From positions 1,496,501-1,560,500 of the forward strand of contig NC_010995.1 of NCBI RefSeq assembly GCF_000019225.1: a DNA stretch of 64,000 nucleotides, written 5' to 3'. The notes below the pieces were generated by a model. The model was not told where the DNA came from, searched no databases, and worked only from the letters and a program-made list of their open reading frames with translations. Of the stretch, positions 43,525 through 51,625 are shown piece by piece. Position numbers and translations under genes: made by a program. This DNA comes from Cellvibrio japonicus Ueda107 (GTDB lineage Bacteria > Pseudomonadota > Gammaproteobacteria > Pseudomonadales > Cellvibrionaceae). Each line of letters begins with the position of its first letter. Position 1 is the first letter of the stretch.

Positions 43525-45069
43525 ATGATGGTGAACAGCTTTTTGGTGGGTGGTAATGGTTCGCAGCAGGTTGCCCTTAACCTGCGTATGGGCAATCGCC
43601 ACGGTTTGATTGCCGGCGCTACAGGTACCGGTAAAACGGTTAGCTTACAGGTGTTGGCCGAGGGGTTTGCCAAGGCGGGTGTACCGGTGTTTATGGCGGA
43701 TATTAAAGGTGATCTTTCCGGCCTTGCCAAAGCGGGTAAGCCGCACCCCAAGGTGGATGAGCGCATTGCCACTATTGGCATCAGCGATTACCAGCAGCGG
43801 CCCTTGCCCTGTGTTTTTTGGGATTTGTTTGGTCAACAGGGACACCCGGTGCGCACGACGATTTCTGATTTTGGCCCGCTGTTGCTCGCCAATTATTTCG
43901 AGTTGAATGAAACCCAGATGGCTGTGCTTTATGCGGCTTTTAAAATTGCCGATGACCAGGGCTTGTTAATGCTGGACCTGAAGGATTTGCAAGCCATGCT
44001 CAACTGGATGAAGGGTGAGCGCAAGCAATTGGAAAATGACTATGGCGGTATCAGTGAGGCGAGTATTGCCGCAATCCAACGCCGCCTGATGTTATTGGAA
44101 CAGCAAGGGGCTGATCAGTTTTTTGGTGAGCCTGCACTGGACTTGCAGCATTTGATGCAGGTGTCGCTGGATGGCACCGGCGTTATCAATATCCTCGATG
44201 CCACAACACTGGTTAACCAACCGCGGCTCTACGCCATTTTCCTGTTGTGGCTGATCGCCGAATTATTTGAAAACCTGCCTGAGCAGGGTGATGCTGATAA
44301 ACCCAGGATGGTGTTCTTTTTTGACGAGGCCCATTTGCTGTTTAACGATGCACCCAAATTGCTGCTCGATAAAATCGAACAGGTGGTGCGCCTGATTCGC
44401 TCCAAGGGAGTGGGTATTTATTTTATATCGCAAAGCCCGGCAGATATTCCCGATGCGGTATTGGGGCAGTTGGGCAATCGTGTGCAACACGCGCTGCGCG
44501 CCTTTACCCCCAAAGACCAAAAAGCGGTGAAAGTTGCCGCGCAAACCTTTCGTGCAAATCCGGCATTTTCTACCGAGGCGGCAATTACCGAATTGGGTAT
44601 TGGCGAAGCACTGGTGTCGGTGCTGGATGATAAAGGTACACCCACCCCGGTGGAGCGGGTGTTGATTGCGCCACCCGGCTCGCGCATAGGCCCGCTAACC
44701 GCCGAGGAGCGCAGCGACGTGATTGCCCGCTCGCCTTACAAGAGTATTTACGCCCAGGGTATTGACCGCGAATCAGCTTACGAGGTGCTTAAGCAGCGCT
44801 TGACCTTGCAGGAGCAACAGGCCGTTGCCCAGGCACAGCAGGTCGAACAGGAAAAACGCCAGGCGCAATGGGGCAAGGAGCAGGAGCGTATTTTGCGCGA
44901 GCAACAGAAACAGCAGGAGCGCATTGCCCGCGAACAGGAGCGCGCCGCGGCCAAGCGCGCATCTACCGTGGATGCTTTTGCCAAAAGTGCTGCGCGTGCG
45001 GTGGGTTCCAGTTTGGGGCGACAAATCGTGCGTGGGCTTTTGGGATCGCTATTGGGTGGCAAGCGTTAG
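43525..45069 (+). CDS. HerA-like ATPase, DUF853 (YjgR) family
   Basis: 514-residue P-loop ATPase. Walker A AGATGTGKTVSLQ (about 30-43), followed by FMADIKGDLSGLA and DLFGQQGHPVRTTISD; Walker B MVFFFDEAHLLFND; sensor YFISQSPADIPDAVL. The C-terminal about 95 residues are a Gln/Glu/Arg-rich coiled coil, ending in a Gly-rich GRQIVRGLLGSLLGGKR patch that could touch membrane. Length fits YjgR. Cellular role poorly known. Start ATG at 43525 or 43528. It follows the YceI gene by 15 bp and ends at a terminator. Confidence 0.87.
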   Translation: MMVNSFLVGGNGSQQVALNLRMGNRHGLIAGATGTGKTVSLQVLAEGFAKAGVPVFMADIKGDLSGLAKAGKPHPKVDERIATIGISDYQQRPLPCVFWDLFGQQGHPVRTTISDFGPLLLANYFELNETQMAVLYAAFKIADDQGLLMLDLKDLQAMLNWMKGERKQLENDYGGISEASIAAIQRRLMLLEQQGADQFFGEPALDLQHLMQVSLDGTGVINILDATTLVNQPRLYAIFLLWLIAELFENLPEQGDADKPRMVFFFDEAHLLFNDAPKLLLDKIEQVVRLIRSKGVGIYFISQSPADIPDAVLGQLGNRVQHALRAFTPKDQKAVKVAAQTFRANPAFSTEAAITELGIGEALVSVLDDKGTPTPVERVLIAPPGSRIGPLTAEERSDVIARSPYKSIYAQGIDRESAYEVLKQRLTLQEQQAVAQAQQVEQEKRQAQWGKEQERILREQQKQQERIAREQERAAAKRASTVDAFAKSAARAVGSSLGRQIVRGLLGSLLGGKR

Positions 45070-45083
45070 CCTTGGAAGAAAAT

Positions 45084-45113
45084 AAAACCCCCGCATTATC
45101 GCCGGGGGTTTTT
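45084..45113. terminator. Bidirectional terminator
   Basis: AAACCCCC(G) stem pairing with (C)GGGGGTTTTT, loop around CATTATCG, between the HerA-like gene and convergent ygiQ. Confidence 0.85.
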
Positions 45114-45137
45114 ATGGGAGCTAACAGGCCTGGGTGC

Positions 45138-47582
45138 CTAGCGCTTGGGTTTTCCCGCCGGTTTATGTGGGTTGGATTTGCCTGGTGCCTTTTCCGGCGT
45201 TTTCCCTCGGGTTTTATGGCCCGCTAATTCCGCATTGTATTTTTTTGCACTTTCAAATTTATCGCCAAAGGCTTTGTTAACGACTTTTGCACCAGCCGCT
45301 TTTTGTGGCGCTGTGCGTGCCGCGGGTTTATTGCCCCAGCTGTTGCCACCGCGAGAATTACCGCGGGCCGGTGTTGGATCCGTCGCCGGAATCAGGGCTG
45401 AGGCGCTGTCGCCAATCAAATGGCTTTTGCGCATGTCTTTTAATGCCTGGCGAATCATCGGCCAGCCGGCCGGATCGTGGTAGCGCAGCAGGGCTTTTTG
45501 CAGGCGGCGTTGGTCCAGGCCGCGGGGAATAGGCAGTTTGGTACTTTTATAACTGAGTTTTTTCAGCGGGTTGCGCTCGGAAAAATACATGGCGGTGGCG
45601 AGTGACATGGGCGACGGGTAGAAGGTTTGCACCTGGTCTACCTGGAAATTATTTTTCTTTAGCCAGAGCGCCATGTTCACCATGTCTTCATCGCGGGTGC
45701 CCGGGTGGGCGGCAATAAAATAGGGAATGAGATACTGCTTTTTACCCGCCTCTTTGGAAAATTTATCGAACATTTTTTTGAAGTCGTAGTAGCTGGTCAT
45801 CTTCGGCTTCATCATCTGTGCCAGTACATTGTCTTCGGTGTGCTCGGGGGCAATTTTTAAATAACCGCCCACGTGGTGGGTAACCAGCTCCTTCACATAT
45901 TCCGGGTCTTGCACCGCCAGGTCGTACCTGAGGCCCGAGGCGATGGAAATAGTGTGCACGCCTTTCAGGGCGCGCGCCTTGCGGTAGAGTTCGGTGGTGT
46001 GCTTGTGACTGGTGGTCAGGTTTTTACAAATCGTCGGGTGCACACAGGACAGGCGGCGGCATTTGCTGAGTGTGGGCATGTCCTTGCAGGTCAGGCGATA
46101 CATGTTAGCGGTGGGGCCACCCAGGTCAGAAATATGGCCGGTAAAGCCGGGCACCTTATCGCGGATATGTTCAATTTCGCGCAGGATGGAATCCTGTGAG
46201 CGGCTCTGGATAATGCGCCCTTCGTGTTCGGTGATGGAGCAGAAAGTACAGCCGCCAAAACAGCCGCGCATGATATTCACCGAGGTTTTAATCATGTCGT
46301 AAGCGGGAATCTTGGCATCGCCATAACTGGGGTGGGGCACCCGCTGGTAGGGCAGGTCGAACACACTGTCCAGCTCGTCGGTTTCCAGCGGAATGGGTGG
46401 TGGGTTGATCCACACTTCGCGGTTGCCGTGGCGCTGGACCAGCGGACGCGCGTTATAGGGATTGGCCTCCTGGTGCAATACGCGCGAGGCGTGGGCGTAG
46501 AGGATGGCGTCGTTGCGCACTTTTTCAAAGGCGGGCAGGCGAATATACACCTGGTCGTCGTCGGCCAGGTCGCTGCGGTTTTGCAGCGGCATGGGAATAA
46601 TGCGAATGCCCTGTTCTGCATAAGGGTCTGATGCCTTGGCAGATTCTGCGCCCTGTGCGGGGCAGCCTTGGGTTTGCAACTCATTGTTGGGGTCGATCGC
46701 GGCCATCTGCGCCGCCATTTTTTCCGGCTCCAGCTGGCGCAGACCCACTTGTGAGTTGCTGGGGTCATCGGCGATATCGACAGTGGCCTTGGTGTTGTGT
46801 TGGTAGTCGTAGGGGTTGGGCAGCTTGTCGATATTGCCTGGCCAGTCGATACGGGTGGAGTCGATTTCAGTCCAGCCGCTGGGCGGTGCCTTGCGAATAA
46901 TCGCCGTGCCGCGAATATCGGTTAATTCTGCCATCTCTTTTCCGGCTGCCAGGGCGTGGGCCACTTCGGCCAGGGCGCGCTCGGCGTTGCCATACAGCAG
47001 TATGTCGGCGGTGGAATCGATCAATACCGAGCGGCGCACCTCGCTGCTCCAGTAGTCGTATTGGGCGATGCGGCGCAGGCTGGCTTCTATGCCGCCGATC
47101 ACAATCGGCACGTCTTTGTAGGCTTCCTTACAGCGCTGGCTATACACGGTTACGGCGCGGTCGGGGCGTTTGCCGCCCAGGCCTCCGGGAGTATAGGCGT
47201 CGTCGGAGCGCATGCGCAGGTCGGCGGTGTAACGGTTGATCATGGAATCCATATTGCCCGCACTTACCCCGAAAAACAGGTTGGGTTTGCCGAGGGCTTT
47301 AAAGGGTTCGGCGCTGCGCCAGTCGGGCTGGGCGATAATCCCTACGCGAAACCCCTGGGATTCCAGGTAGCGGCCAATCACGGCCATGCCAAAACTGGGA
47401 TGGTCTACATAGGCGTCGCCACACACGATGATAATGTCGCAACTGTCCCAGCCAAGTTTGTCCATCTCCGCCCGGCTCATGGGCAGGAAGGGCGCTGGCC
47501 CGAAGCATTCAGCCCAGTAGCGTGGGTACTCGAACAGGTGTGGAGCGGTATTTTTGCTGGCGAACTGAGGATGGCTATTCAT
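45138..47582 (-). CDS. ygiQ: YgiQ family radical SAM protein
   Basis: 814-residue UPF0313/YgiQ protein. Opening WAECFGPAPFLPMSRAEMDKLGW and VCGDAYVDHPSFGMAVIGR are family-typical (cobalamin-like N-terminal part). The radical SAM cluster motif CxxxCxxC is seen in RGCFGGCTFCSITEHEG (about 395). The C-terminal about 90 residues are Lys/Pro/Ala-rich and basic, likely disordered and possibly nucleic-acid binding. The reaction is unknown. Stands alone on the minus strand. Confidence 0.9.
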   Translation of the reverse strand: MNSHPQFASKNTAPHLFEYPRYWAECFGPAPFLPMSRAEMDKLGWDSCDIIIVCGDAYVDHPSFGMAVIGRYLESQGFRVGIIAQPDWRSAEPFKALGKPNLFFGVSAGNMDSMINRYTADLRMRSDDAYTPGGLGGKRPDRAVTVYSQRCKEAYKDVPIVIGGIEASLRRIAQYDYWSSEVRRSVLIDSTADILLYGNAERALAEVAHALAAGKEMAELTDIRGTAIIRKAPPSGWTEIDSTRIDWPGNIDKLPNPYDYQHNTKATVDIADDPSNSQVGLRQLEPEKMAAQMAAIDPNNELQTQGCPAQGAESAKASDPYAEQGIRIIPMPLQNRSDLADDDQVYIRLPAFEKVRNDAILYAHASRVLHQEANPYNARPLVQRHGNREVWINPPPIPLETDELDSVFDLPYQRVPHPSYGDAKIPAYDMIKTSVNIMRGCFGGCTFCSITEHEGRIIQSRSQDSILREIEHIRDKVPGFTGHISDLGGPTANMYRLTCKDMPTLSKCRRLSCVHPTICKNLTTSHKHTTELYRKARALKGVHTISIASGLRYDLAVQDPEYVKELVTHHVGGYLKIAPEHTEDNVLAQMMKPKMTSYYDFKKMFDKFSKEAGKKQYLIPYFIAAHPGTRDEDMVNMALWLKKNNFQVDQVQTFYPSPMSLATAMYFSERNPLKKLSYKSTKLPIPRGLDQRRLQKALLRYHDPAGWPMIRQALKDMRKSHLIGDSASALIPATDPTPARGNSRGGNSWGNKPAARTAPQKAAGAKVVNKAFGDKFESAKKYNAELAGHKTRGKTPEKAPGKSNPHKPAGKPKR

Positions 47583-47681
47583 AAACAGGTTTGGCTGAAA
47601 AAAGGTGGGCTATTGTCCCAGAAAAACACCAGGGCGCACAGTGCAAAAAATAAACAGGCAGCTTTTGCTCTGGCGAGGGGT

Positions 47682-48140
47682 TTAGGCGGGTATTTGTGTG
47701 ATCTGTGGGTGGGTCTGTTCCAGGCTTGTGCGAATTCTGGCCACGTACTGGCGGTATTTCACCGGAAAAAACGCCTGGATGCTGAAATTGTCGCCATCAA
47801 AAATAAGCAGGTGGCGGTGGTAGCGCAGCTGTTGTACCCGGCTTAGTTCAATAACTTGCAGGCGCTGGCTGGCGCGGAAGGAAAAGCGAACATGGCTGGG
47901 GGTGAGTTCCAGCACCAGGGCCTCTTCCGACCAGCGTTTGGCAAAGGCCCAACCGGCCCAGATGCCCAATAGCAGCAGTGCCGTTATCAGGGCGCGGGTC
48001 AATTCGGAGTTCTGGGTAGAGAAAAATACCAGCCAGATGGCATAGCTGCCGAGCCAAAATACACGAAACCAGTGAAAGCCCTTGTGCTTAACGGTATCCA
48101 GGCGTGGCTCTGTAACGCGGAAGATCTCGTCACCACTCAT
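47682..48140 (-). CDS. Inner membrane protein with PH-like C-terminal domain
   Basis: 152 residues: two TM helices (about 25-42 and 50-68) and a C-terminal cytoplasmic beta domain (VLELTPSHVRFSF, LIFDGDNFSIQAFFP) like the bacterial PH/YcxB type. Its ATG overlaps the rhodanese stop (48137-48140), so the pair is co-translated. Not recognised beyond that; function unknown. Confidence 0.7.
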   Translation of the reverse strand: MSGDEIFRVTEPRLDTVKHKGFHWFRVFWLGSYAIWLVFFSTQNSELTRALITALLLLGIWAGWAFAKRWSEEALVLELTPSHVRFSFRASQRLQVIELSRVQQLRYHRHLLIFDGDNFSIQAFFPVKYRQYVARIRTSLEQTHPQITQIPA

Positions 48141-48457
48141 TGGTGGCCCGCTCGCAGCAAGTCTTCGTAACCCCCTTCGTTAGTCGCCTGGGTAAAGCCC
48201 AGGGCCTGCAGGGTTTCCTGGGCAATACCGGAGCGGCGGCCAGTGCGGCAATAAAGGCGGATACGGGCGTTTTTATCGCTGGTCACTTCGGAAATGCGCG
48301 CTGCGATTTCCTCGTAAGGGATCAGGATAGCCCCGTGCAGGTGGCCTGCGTTGTATTCGTCCGGAGTGCGGACATCGATCCAGATTTCATTTGCCATAAC
48401 CAGGGTACTCACCATCAGTAACAACATGCCGATAAGGCGGGAAAAGGCGCGCAGCAT
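48137..48457 (-). CDS. Periplasmic rhodanese-domain protein (PspE-like)
   Basis: 106-residue single rhodanese domain with signal peptide about 1-22 (ending TLVMA). Catalytic Cys in the loop LYCRTGRRSG, with the usual IDVRTPDEYNAGHLHGA start. Transfers sulfane sulfur to thiols; periplasmic like PspE. Translationally coupled to the membrane protein downstream. Confidence 0.87.
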   Translation of the reverse strand: MLRAFSRLIGMLLLMVSTLVMANEIWIDVRTPDEYNAGHLHGAILIPYEEIAARISEVTSDKNARIRLYCRTGRRSGIAQETLQALGFTQATNEGGYEDLLRAGHQ

Positions 48458-48500
48458 AACAACCTCACACAGTGATTGGCCAGTGATCAGCTTAAATGAA

Positions 48501-48524
48501 AACGCCCGCAGCAGTGCGGGCGTT
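48501..48524 (-). terminator. Terminator of the 178-aa membrane protein gene
   Basis: AACGCCCGCA / TGCGGGCGTT with GCAG loop; on the minus strand followed by TTTCATTT. 22 bp after the stop of the gene at 48547. Confidence 0.75.
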
Positions 48525-48546
48525 TGAGGGAGGAACAGCGAACGAT

Positions 48547-49083
48547 TTACGCATTGGCCAGGAGGCGATCGTACTTGCGGCTGAGCATATCGTAGAACTG
48601 TTCACGCACCTGGATGATGGCAGATTTAAGCGCAGTGATTTGCTCCGGCGTAATATCCTGGCGGCCGACGTACACCTGTTTGCGATAGACCGCAATCTTG
48701 GCGCCGTACAAGCGCAGGCTGCGCTCCAGGTTTTTCTCGCCCAGCATCAGTAGCTTTGCCTCGGCTTCCGCCAATTTTTTGAACTCGGCAACCAGCTCGT
48801 TATTGACCAGATCCAATTCCTGGCGCCGGGCCTGGGGCCAGCGCTCGCCAAACTGGATGGACTCCACGACCAGTGACGAATATTTGGCGAAAATATGGGT
48901 CACTGTCCCTACCTGTGACGATACTTCCTCCAGGATTTGCAAACGGCGGTTATCACGTTGGCTGCTTTGCTGTATCTGGGCGCTGCGACGCAGGATCAGC
49001 CAGGCGCTTAAACCCGCAATTATTGCACCCAAACCCATTTTGAGGGGGGTATCGGTCAGTTGGATCAGGGTATCTAAGTCCAT
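48547..49083 (-). CDS. Hypothetical membrane-anchored coiled-coil protein, 178 aa
   Basis: One N-terminal TM helix (about 14-31, KMGLGAIIAGLSAWLILRR) and a helical, highly charged remainder with heptad-like patterns (QRDNRRLQILEEVSSQVG, NELVAEFKKLAEAEAKLLML). No conserved motif recognised. Starts ATG with GAGG upstream and ends at a terminator; monocistronic. Function unknown. Confidence 0.65.
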   Translation of the reverse strand: MDLDTLIQLTDTPLKMGLGAIIAGLSAWLILRRSAQIQQSSQRDNRRLQILEEVSSQVGTVTHIFAKYSSLVVESIQFGERWPQARRQELDLVNNELVAEFKKLAEAEAKLLMLGEKNLERSLRLYGAKIAVYRKQVYVGRQDITPEQITALKSAIIQVREQFYDMLSRKYDRLLANA

Positions 49084-49120
49084 GGGAACCTCGCTGTCAG
49101 AAAAACGTCATGGGTTGCTT

Positions 49121-49396
49121 ATGACAGGGATTGAGCAAGAAGCAGGCCAGTATCTACGACTTTTCTCCCGGTTCCAGGTTGGGCAAGAGTGCTGTAAAAA
49201 TCCCCAGCAGTGGCAAATAGCGGAGGCACTGCGCCGCTTGGGTCGGGGTGAGAGCATTGCATGTATCTTCGATGCCCTTGGCTATGCCAATCCCAGTGCT
49301 TTTTCAGCCATGTTCAAACGTAGTGCCCAACCAATACCTGAATCACCGCCACATCGACCAATAGGGACTAATGTGGGTATTGGCGATATTGCTTGA
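49121..49396 (+). pseudogene. Remnant of an AraC-family transcription regulator
   Basis: A 91-codon open stretch codes the second helix-turn-helix of an AraC/XylS domain: QIAEALRRLGRGESIACIFD followed by ALGYANPSAFSAMFKRS, a near-standard recognition helix. The ligand domain and first helix-turn-helix are absent and the C-terminus diverges at once (AQPIPESPPHRP). Its tail overlaps the DUF3820 gene on the other strand. Reads as a decayed gene end. Confidence 0.6.
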
Positions 49397-49616
49397 GTGG
49401 GGCCAACAGGCCTTCCAAGCCATTCAGGCGGATTTCGTACATAAGCGCGAGCAATTGCCCCAGCTTGCCCTTGGGGAAACCCTCGCGCGCCATCCACACC
49501 AAATAGTGTTCAGGGATATCGGCAACCACGTGGCCGGCATACTTGCCATAGGGCATGACGGTAGTGACCAGCTCTTTTAGCAGGGAGGGATCAAAGGGAA
49601 AATCTTCCACACTCAA
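49368..49616 (-). CDS. DUF3820 family protein
   Basis: 82-residue protein with the DUF3820 core TVMPYGKYAGHVVADIPEHY and LVWMAREGFPKGKLGQLL. Start is TTG 49616, overlapping the yciH stop by 3 bp, or GTG 49610 at better distance from AGG. Homologues are called quorum-regulated virulence factors or exonuclease-like domains; the role is not known. Probably co-transcribed with yciH. Confidence 0.8.
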   Translation of the reverse strand: MSVEDFPFDPSLLKELVTTVMPYGKYAGHVVADIPEHYLVWMAREGFPKGKLGQLLALMYEIRLNGLEGLLAPLKQYRQYPH

Positions 49617-49942
49617 CCACCTGCCAGCTTGACGGTAAAACCGCGCTTTTCCAGCTCGGCCTTGACCTTGTCACGCTGGTCGCCCTGGATTTCGATGACG
49701 CCATCCTTTACCGCCCCACCCACGCCGCAGGTAACCTTCAAGGCCTTGGCCAGTTCTTTCAGCTTGGCGTCTTCCAGCAGCACACCGCTGATCGTGGTAA
49801 CGCCCTTGCCATTGCGCCCGGCCGTTTCACGGCGAATACGCACTACACCATCCCCCTGGGGGATGGCCGGCGTCGGCTTATCTTCTTTGATACGGCCGGT
49901 CTCGGTGGAATAGACCAATCGGGAGTTTTTGTTATCGCCCAT
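49613..49942 (-). CDS. yciH: SUI1-domain translation factor YciH
   Basis: 109 residues from the ATG at 49942, with GAGG upstream (a TTG at 49957 would add five). The eIF1/SUI1 fold shows as VVRIRRETAGRNGKGVTTISG, KVTCGVGGAVKDGVIEIQG and the ending GFTVKLAGG. YciH-type proteins act in start-codon selection or stress inhibition of initiation. Followed by DUF3820 with overlap. Confidence 0.9.
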   Translation of the reverse strand: MGDNKNSRLVYSTETGRIKEDKPTPAIPQGDGVVRIRRETAGRNGKGVTTISGVLLEDAKLKELAKALKVTCGVGGAVKDGVIEIQGDQRDKVKAELEKRGFTVKLAGG

Positions 49943-50025
49943 AGATACCTCACTCAATTAAGCGCCTAATTCTAACCCTGCAGGCTGCTAGAATGCGCGC
50001 CAGCTTTTCAGATAGAGAGAATCCT

Positions 50026-51216
50026 ATGCAGATCAATGGCCAATGGTCCCCCAGGTGGCAGCCTTTAGTAGATGCCTTTGCTGCTAACTTCAGCCAGGGT
50101 GAAGAAGGGGCCGGGGTGGCGCTTTACCATCGCGGTGAGTTGGTAGTGAATCTCTGGGCGGGGGTGCGTAGCAATAAACTTGCGGGAATTGAGCGGGAAC
50201 CCTGGTGCGAGGACACCCTGGTCAATGTGTTTTCCAGCGGCAAAGGTCTGGTAGCGCTGTGTGTGTTGCAGTTAGTGGCGGAGGGAAAACTGGTGCTGGA
50301 GCAACCGGTTGTTGAACTCTGGCCGGAATTTGCCCAAGCGGGCAAAGGCGATATCACCCTGCGCCAGCTGTTGTGCCATCGCAGTGGCTTGTCGGCGTTC
50401 CACGCCCATATCGCCAACGGGCAGATTTTTGATTGGGATGCTATTAGCAGCGCGGTTGCAGCCGAGTCGCCCTGGTGGCAGCCGGATGAAGGCCAGGGAT
50501 ATTCTCCCTTTATGTATGGCTGGATGCTGGGGGAGTTGGTTAAACGTGCCAGTGGTTATGCCAGCTTTAACCACTACCTCCAGGCCAGGGTAGCCCAGCC
50601 CCTGGGCGTGAATTGCCATGTGGGGGTGCCTGATGAACTGCTGGCGACGATTGCCGATACCGGGCCGCTCAAACGTCCGACGGGCTTGCCGGTACAGTCC
50701 AACGGCGCCGACAGTATTGCCCTGGGCAAGATTATGAAGGCCGATCCGCGTGGGGTGACCAATCGCGCTTTTTCCAATCCTATTACCCTGATGACAGCGA
50801 CCAATACCCGGGAGTGGCGCCAGGCGCAAATTCCCGCTGCGAATGCCCATACGACAGCGGCGGCCCTGGCGCGTATCTACGGGGCTTTGGCCAATGCTGG
50901 AGAAGGGTTGCTGGACAGTGCACACTTGCCGTTATGCTGGCAGCAACAGACGTTTGAGCAGGATCGGGTACTGGGGCTGCCGCTGCGTTTCGGCTGTGGT
51001 TTTATGTTGTCCCAGGCAGCGCGTGCCGATTGCCGTTACGGGCGCGGTGCCCGCGGTTTTGGCCATCCCGGGGCAGGGGGTAGCCTGGGTTTTGCCGACC
51101 CGGATTACCAACTGGGATTTGGCTATGTCACGGCGCGTATGGGGCAGGGTTTATTAATTGATGAACGGGCAGTGCGCATGGTGGATGCTGCCTACCAGGT
51201 ATTGGAGGCACAATAA
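50026..51216 (+). CDS. Serine hydrolase, class C beta-lactamase-like (EstB-type esterase)
   Basis: 396 residues from ATG 50026. The S-x-x-K motif is S70-S-G-K73 in VNVFSSGKGLVALC; a Tyr-containing second motif sits in GYSPFMYGWMLG; the GHPGAGGSLGFADP segment near the C-terminus replaces the K-T-G motif with H-P-G, as in esterases of family VIII. No signal peptide, so cytoplasmic. A carboxylesterase is more likely than a beta-lactamase. slyX follows with 1-bp overlap. Confidence 0.85.
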   Translation: MQINGQWSPRWQPLVDAFAANFSQGEEGAGVALYHRGELVVNLWAGVRSNKLAGIEREPWCEDTLVNVFSSGKGLVALCVLQLVAEGKLVLEQPVVELWPEFAQAGKGDITLRQLLCHRSGLSAFHAHIANGQIFDWDAISSAVAAESPWWQPDEGQGYSPFMYGWMLGELVKRASGYASFNHYLQARVAQPLGVNCHVGVPDELLATIADTGPLKRPTGLPVQSNGADSIALGKIMKADPRGVTNRAFSNPITLMTATNTREWRQAQIPAANAHTTAAALARIYGALANAGEGLLDSAHLPLCWQQQTFEQDRVLGLPLRFGCGFMLSQAARADCRYGRGARGFGHPGAGGSLGFADPDYQLGFGYVTARMGQGLLIDERAVRMVDAAYQVLEAQ

Positions 51217-51434
51217 TGTCTGATCTCGAAGCGATGGTGATTGACCTGCAAACCCGGGTTACCTTTCAGGAAGATGCACTCAACCAGCTGAATGATGTGG
51301 TAACGCGCCAGGATGCGGAAATGTTGCTGTTGCGTGAACAACTGCGGATGTTGGCCGAGCGTTTGGCTGATTTTATGCGGCAGCCTTCTGCCGGGGCTGG
51401 GAGTCCGATGGATGAGCGGCCACCACACTATTGA
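51216..51434 (+). CDS. slyX: SlyX protein
   Basis: 72 residues, coiled coil, with the SlyX pattern LEAMVIDLQTRVTFQEDALN and a Pro-rich C-terminus ending ERPPHY. The ATG overlaps the esterase stop. Function unknown in the family. Confidence 0.9.
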   Translation: MSDLEAMVIDLQTRVTFQEDALNQLNDVVTRQDAEMLLLREQLRMLAERLADFMRQPSAGAGSPMDERPPHY

Positions 51435-51625
51435 TGCCGGTAATTTGATCGTCCAATCGTAAGGTCGGCTAACTCGTATACAGGAAAATGACACAAAAAT
51501 GCTCAAAATGGCGTATTGGTTCACGTTTTTCCAAATAAGATGAATTATCTGACACTGCCGGTTTGCGCGGAGGGATTCTTGGCTACACTTTGAGTTCGAC
51601 TAGCTTTTGTGAGTAATTCGACCCT

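Noticed and set aside
49993..50025. Earlier start for the EstB-like gene at 49993
   Set aside because: ATG 50026 follows an AGAGAGA ribosome site and begins a family-like N-terminus; the extension is not.
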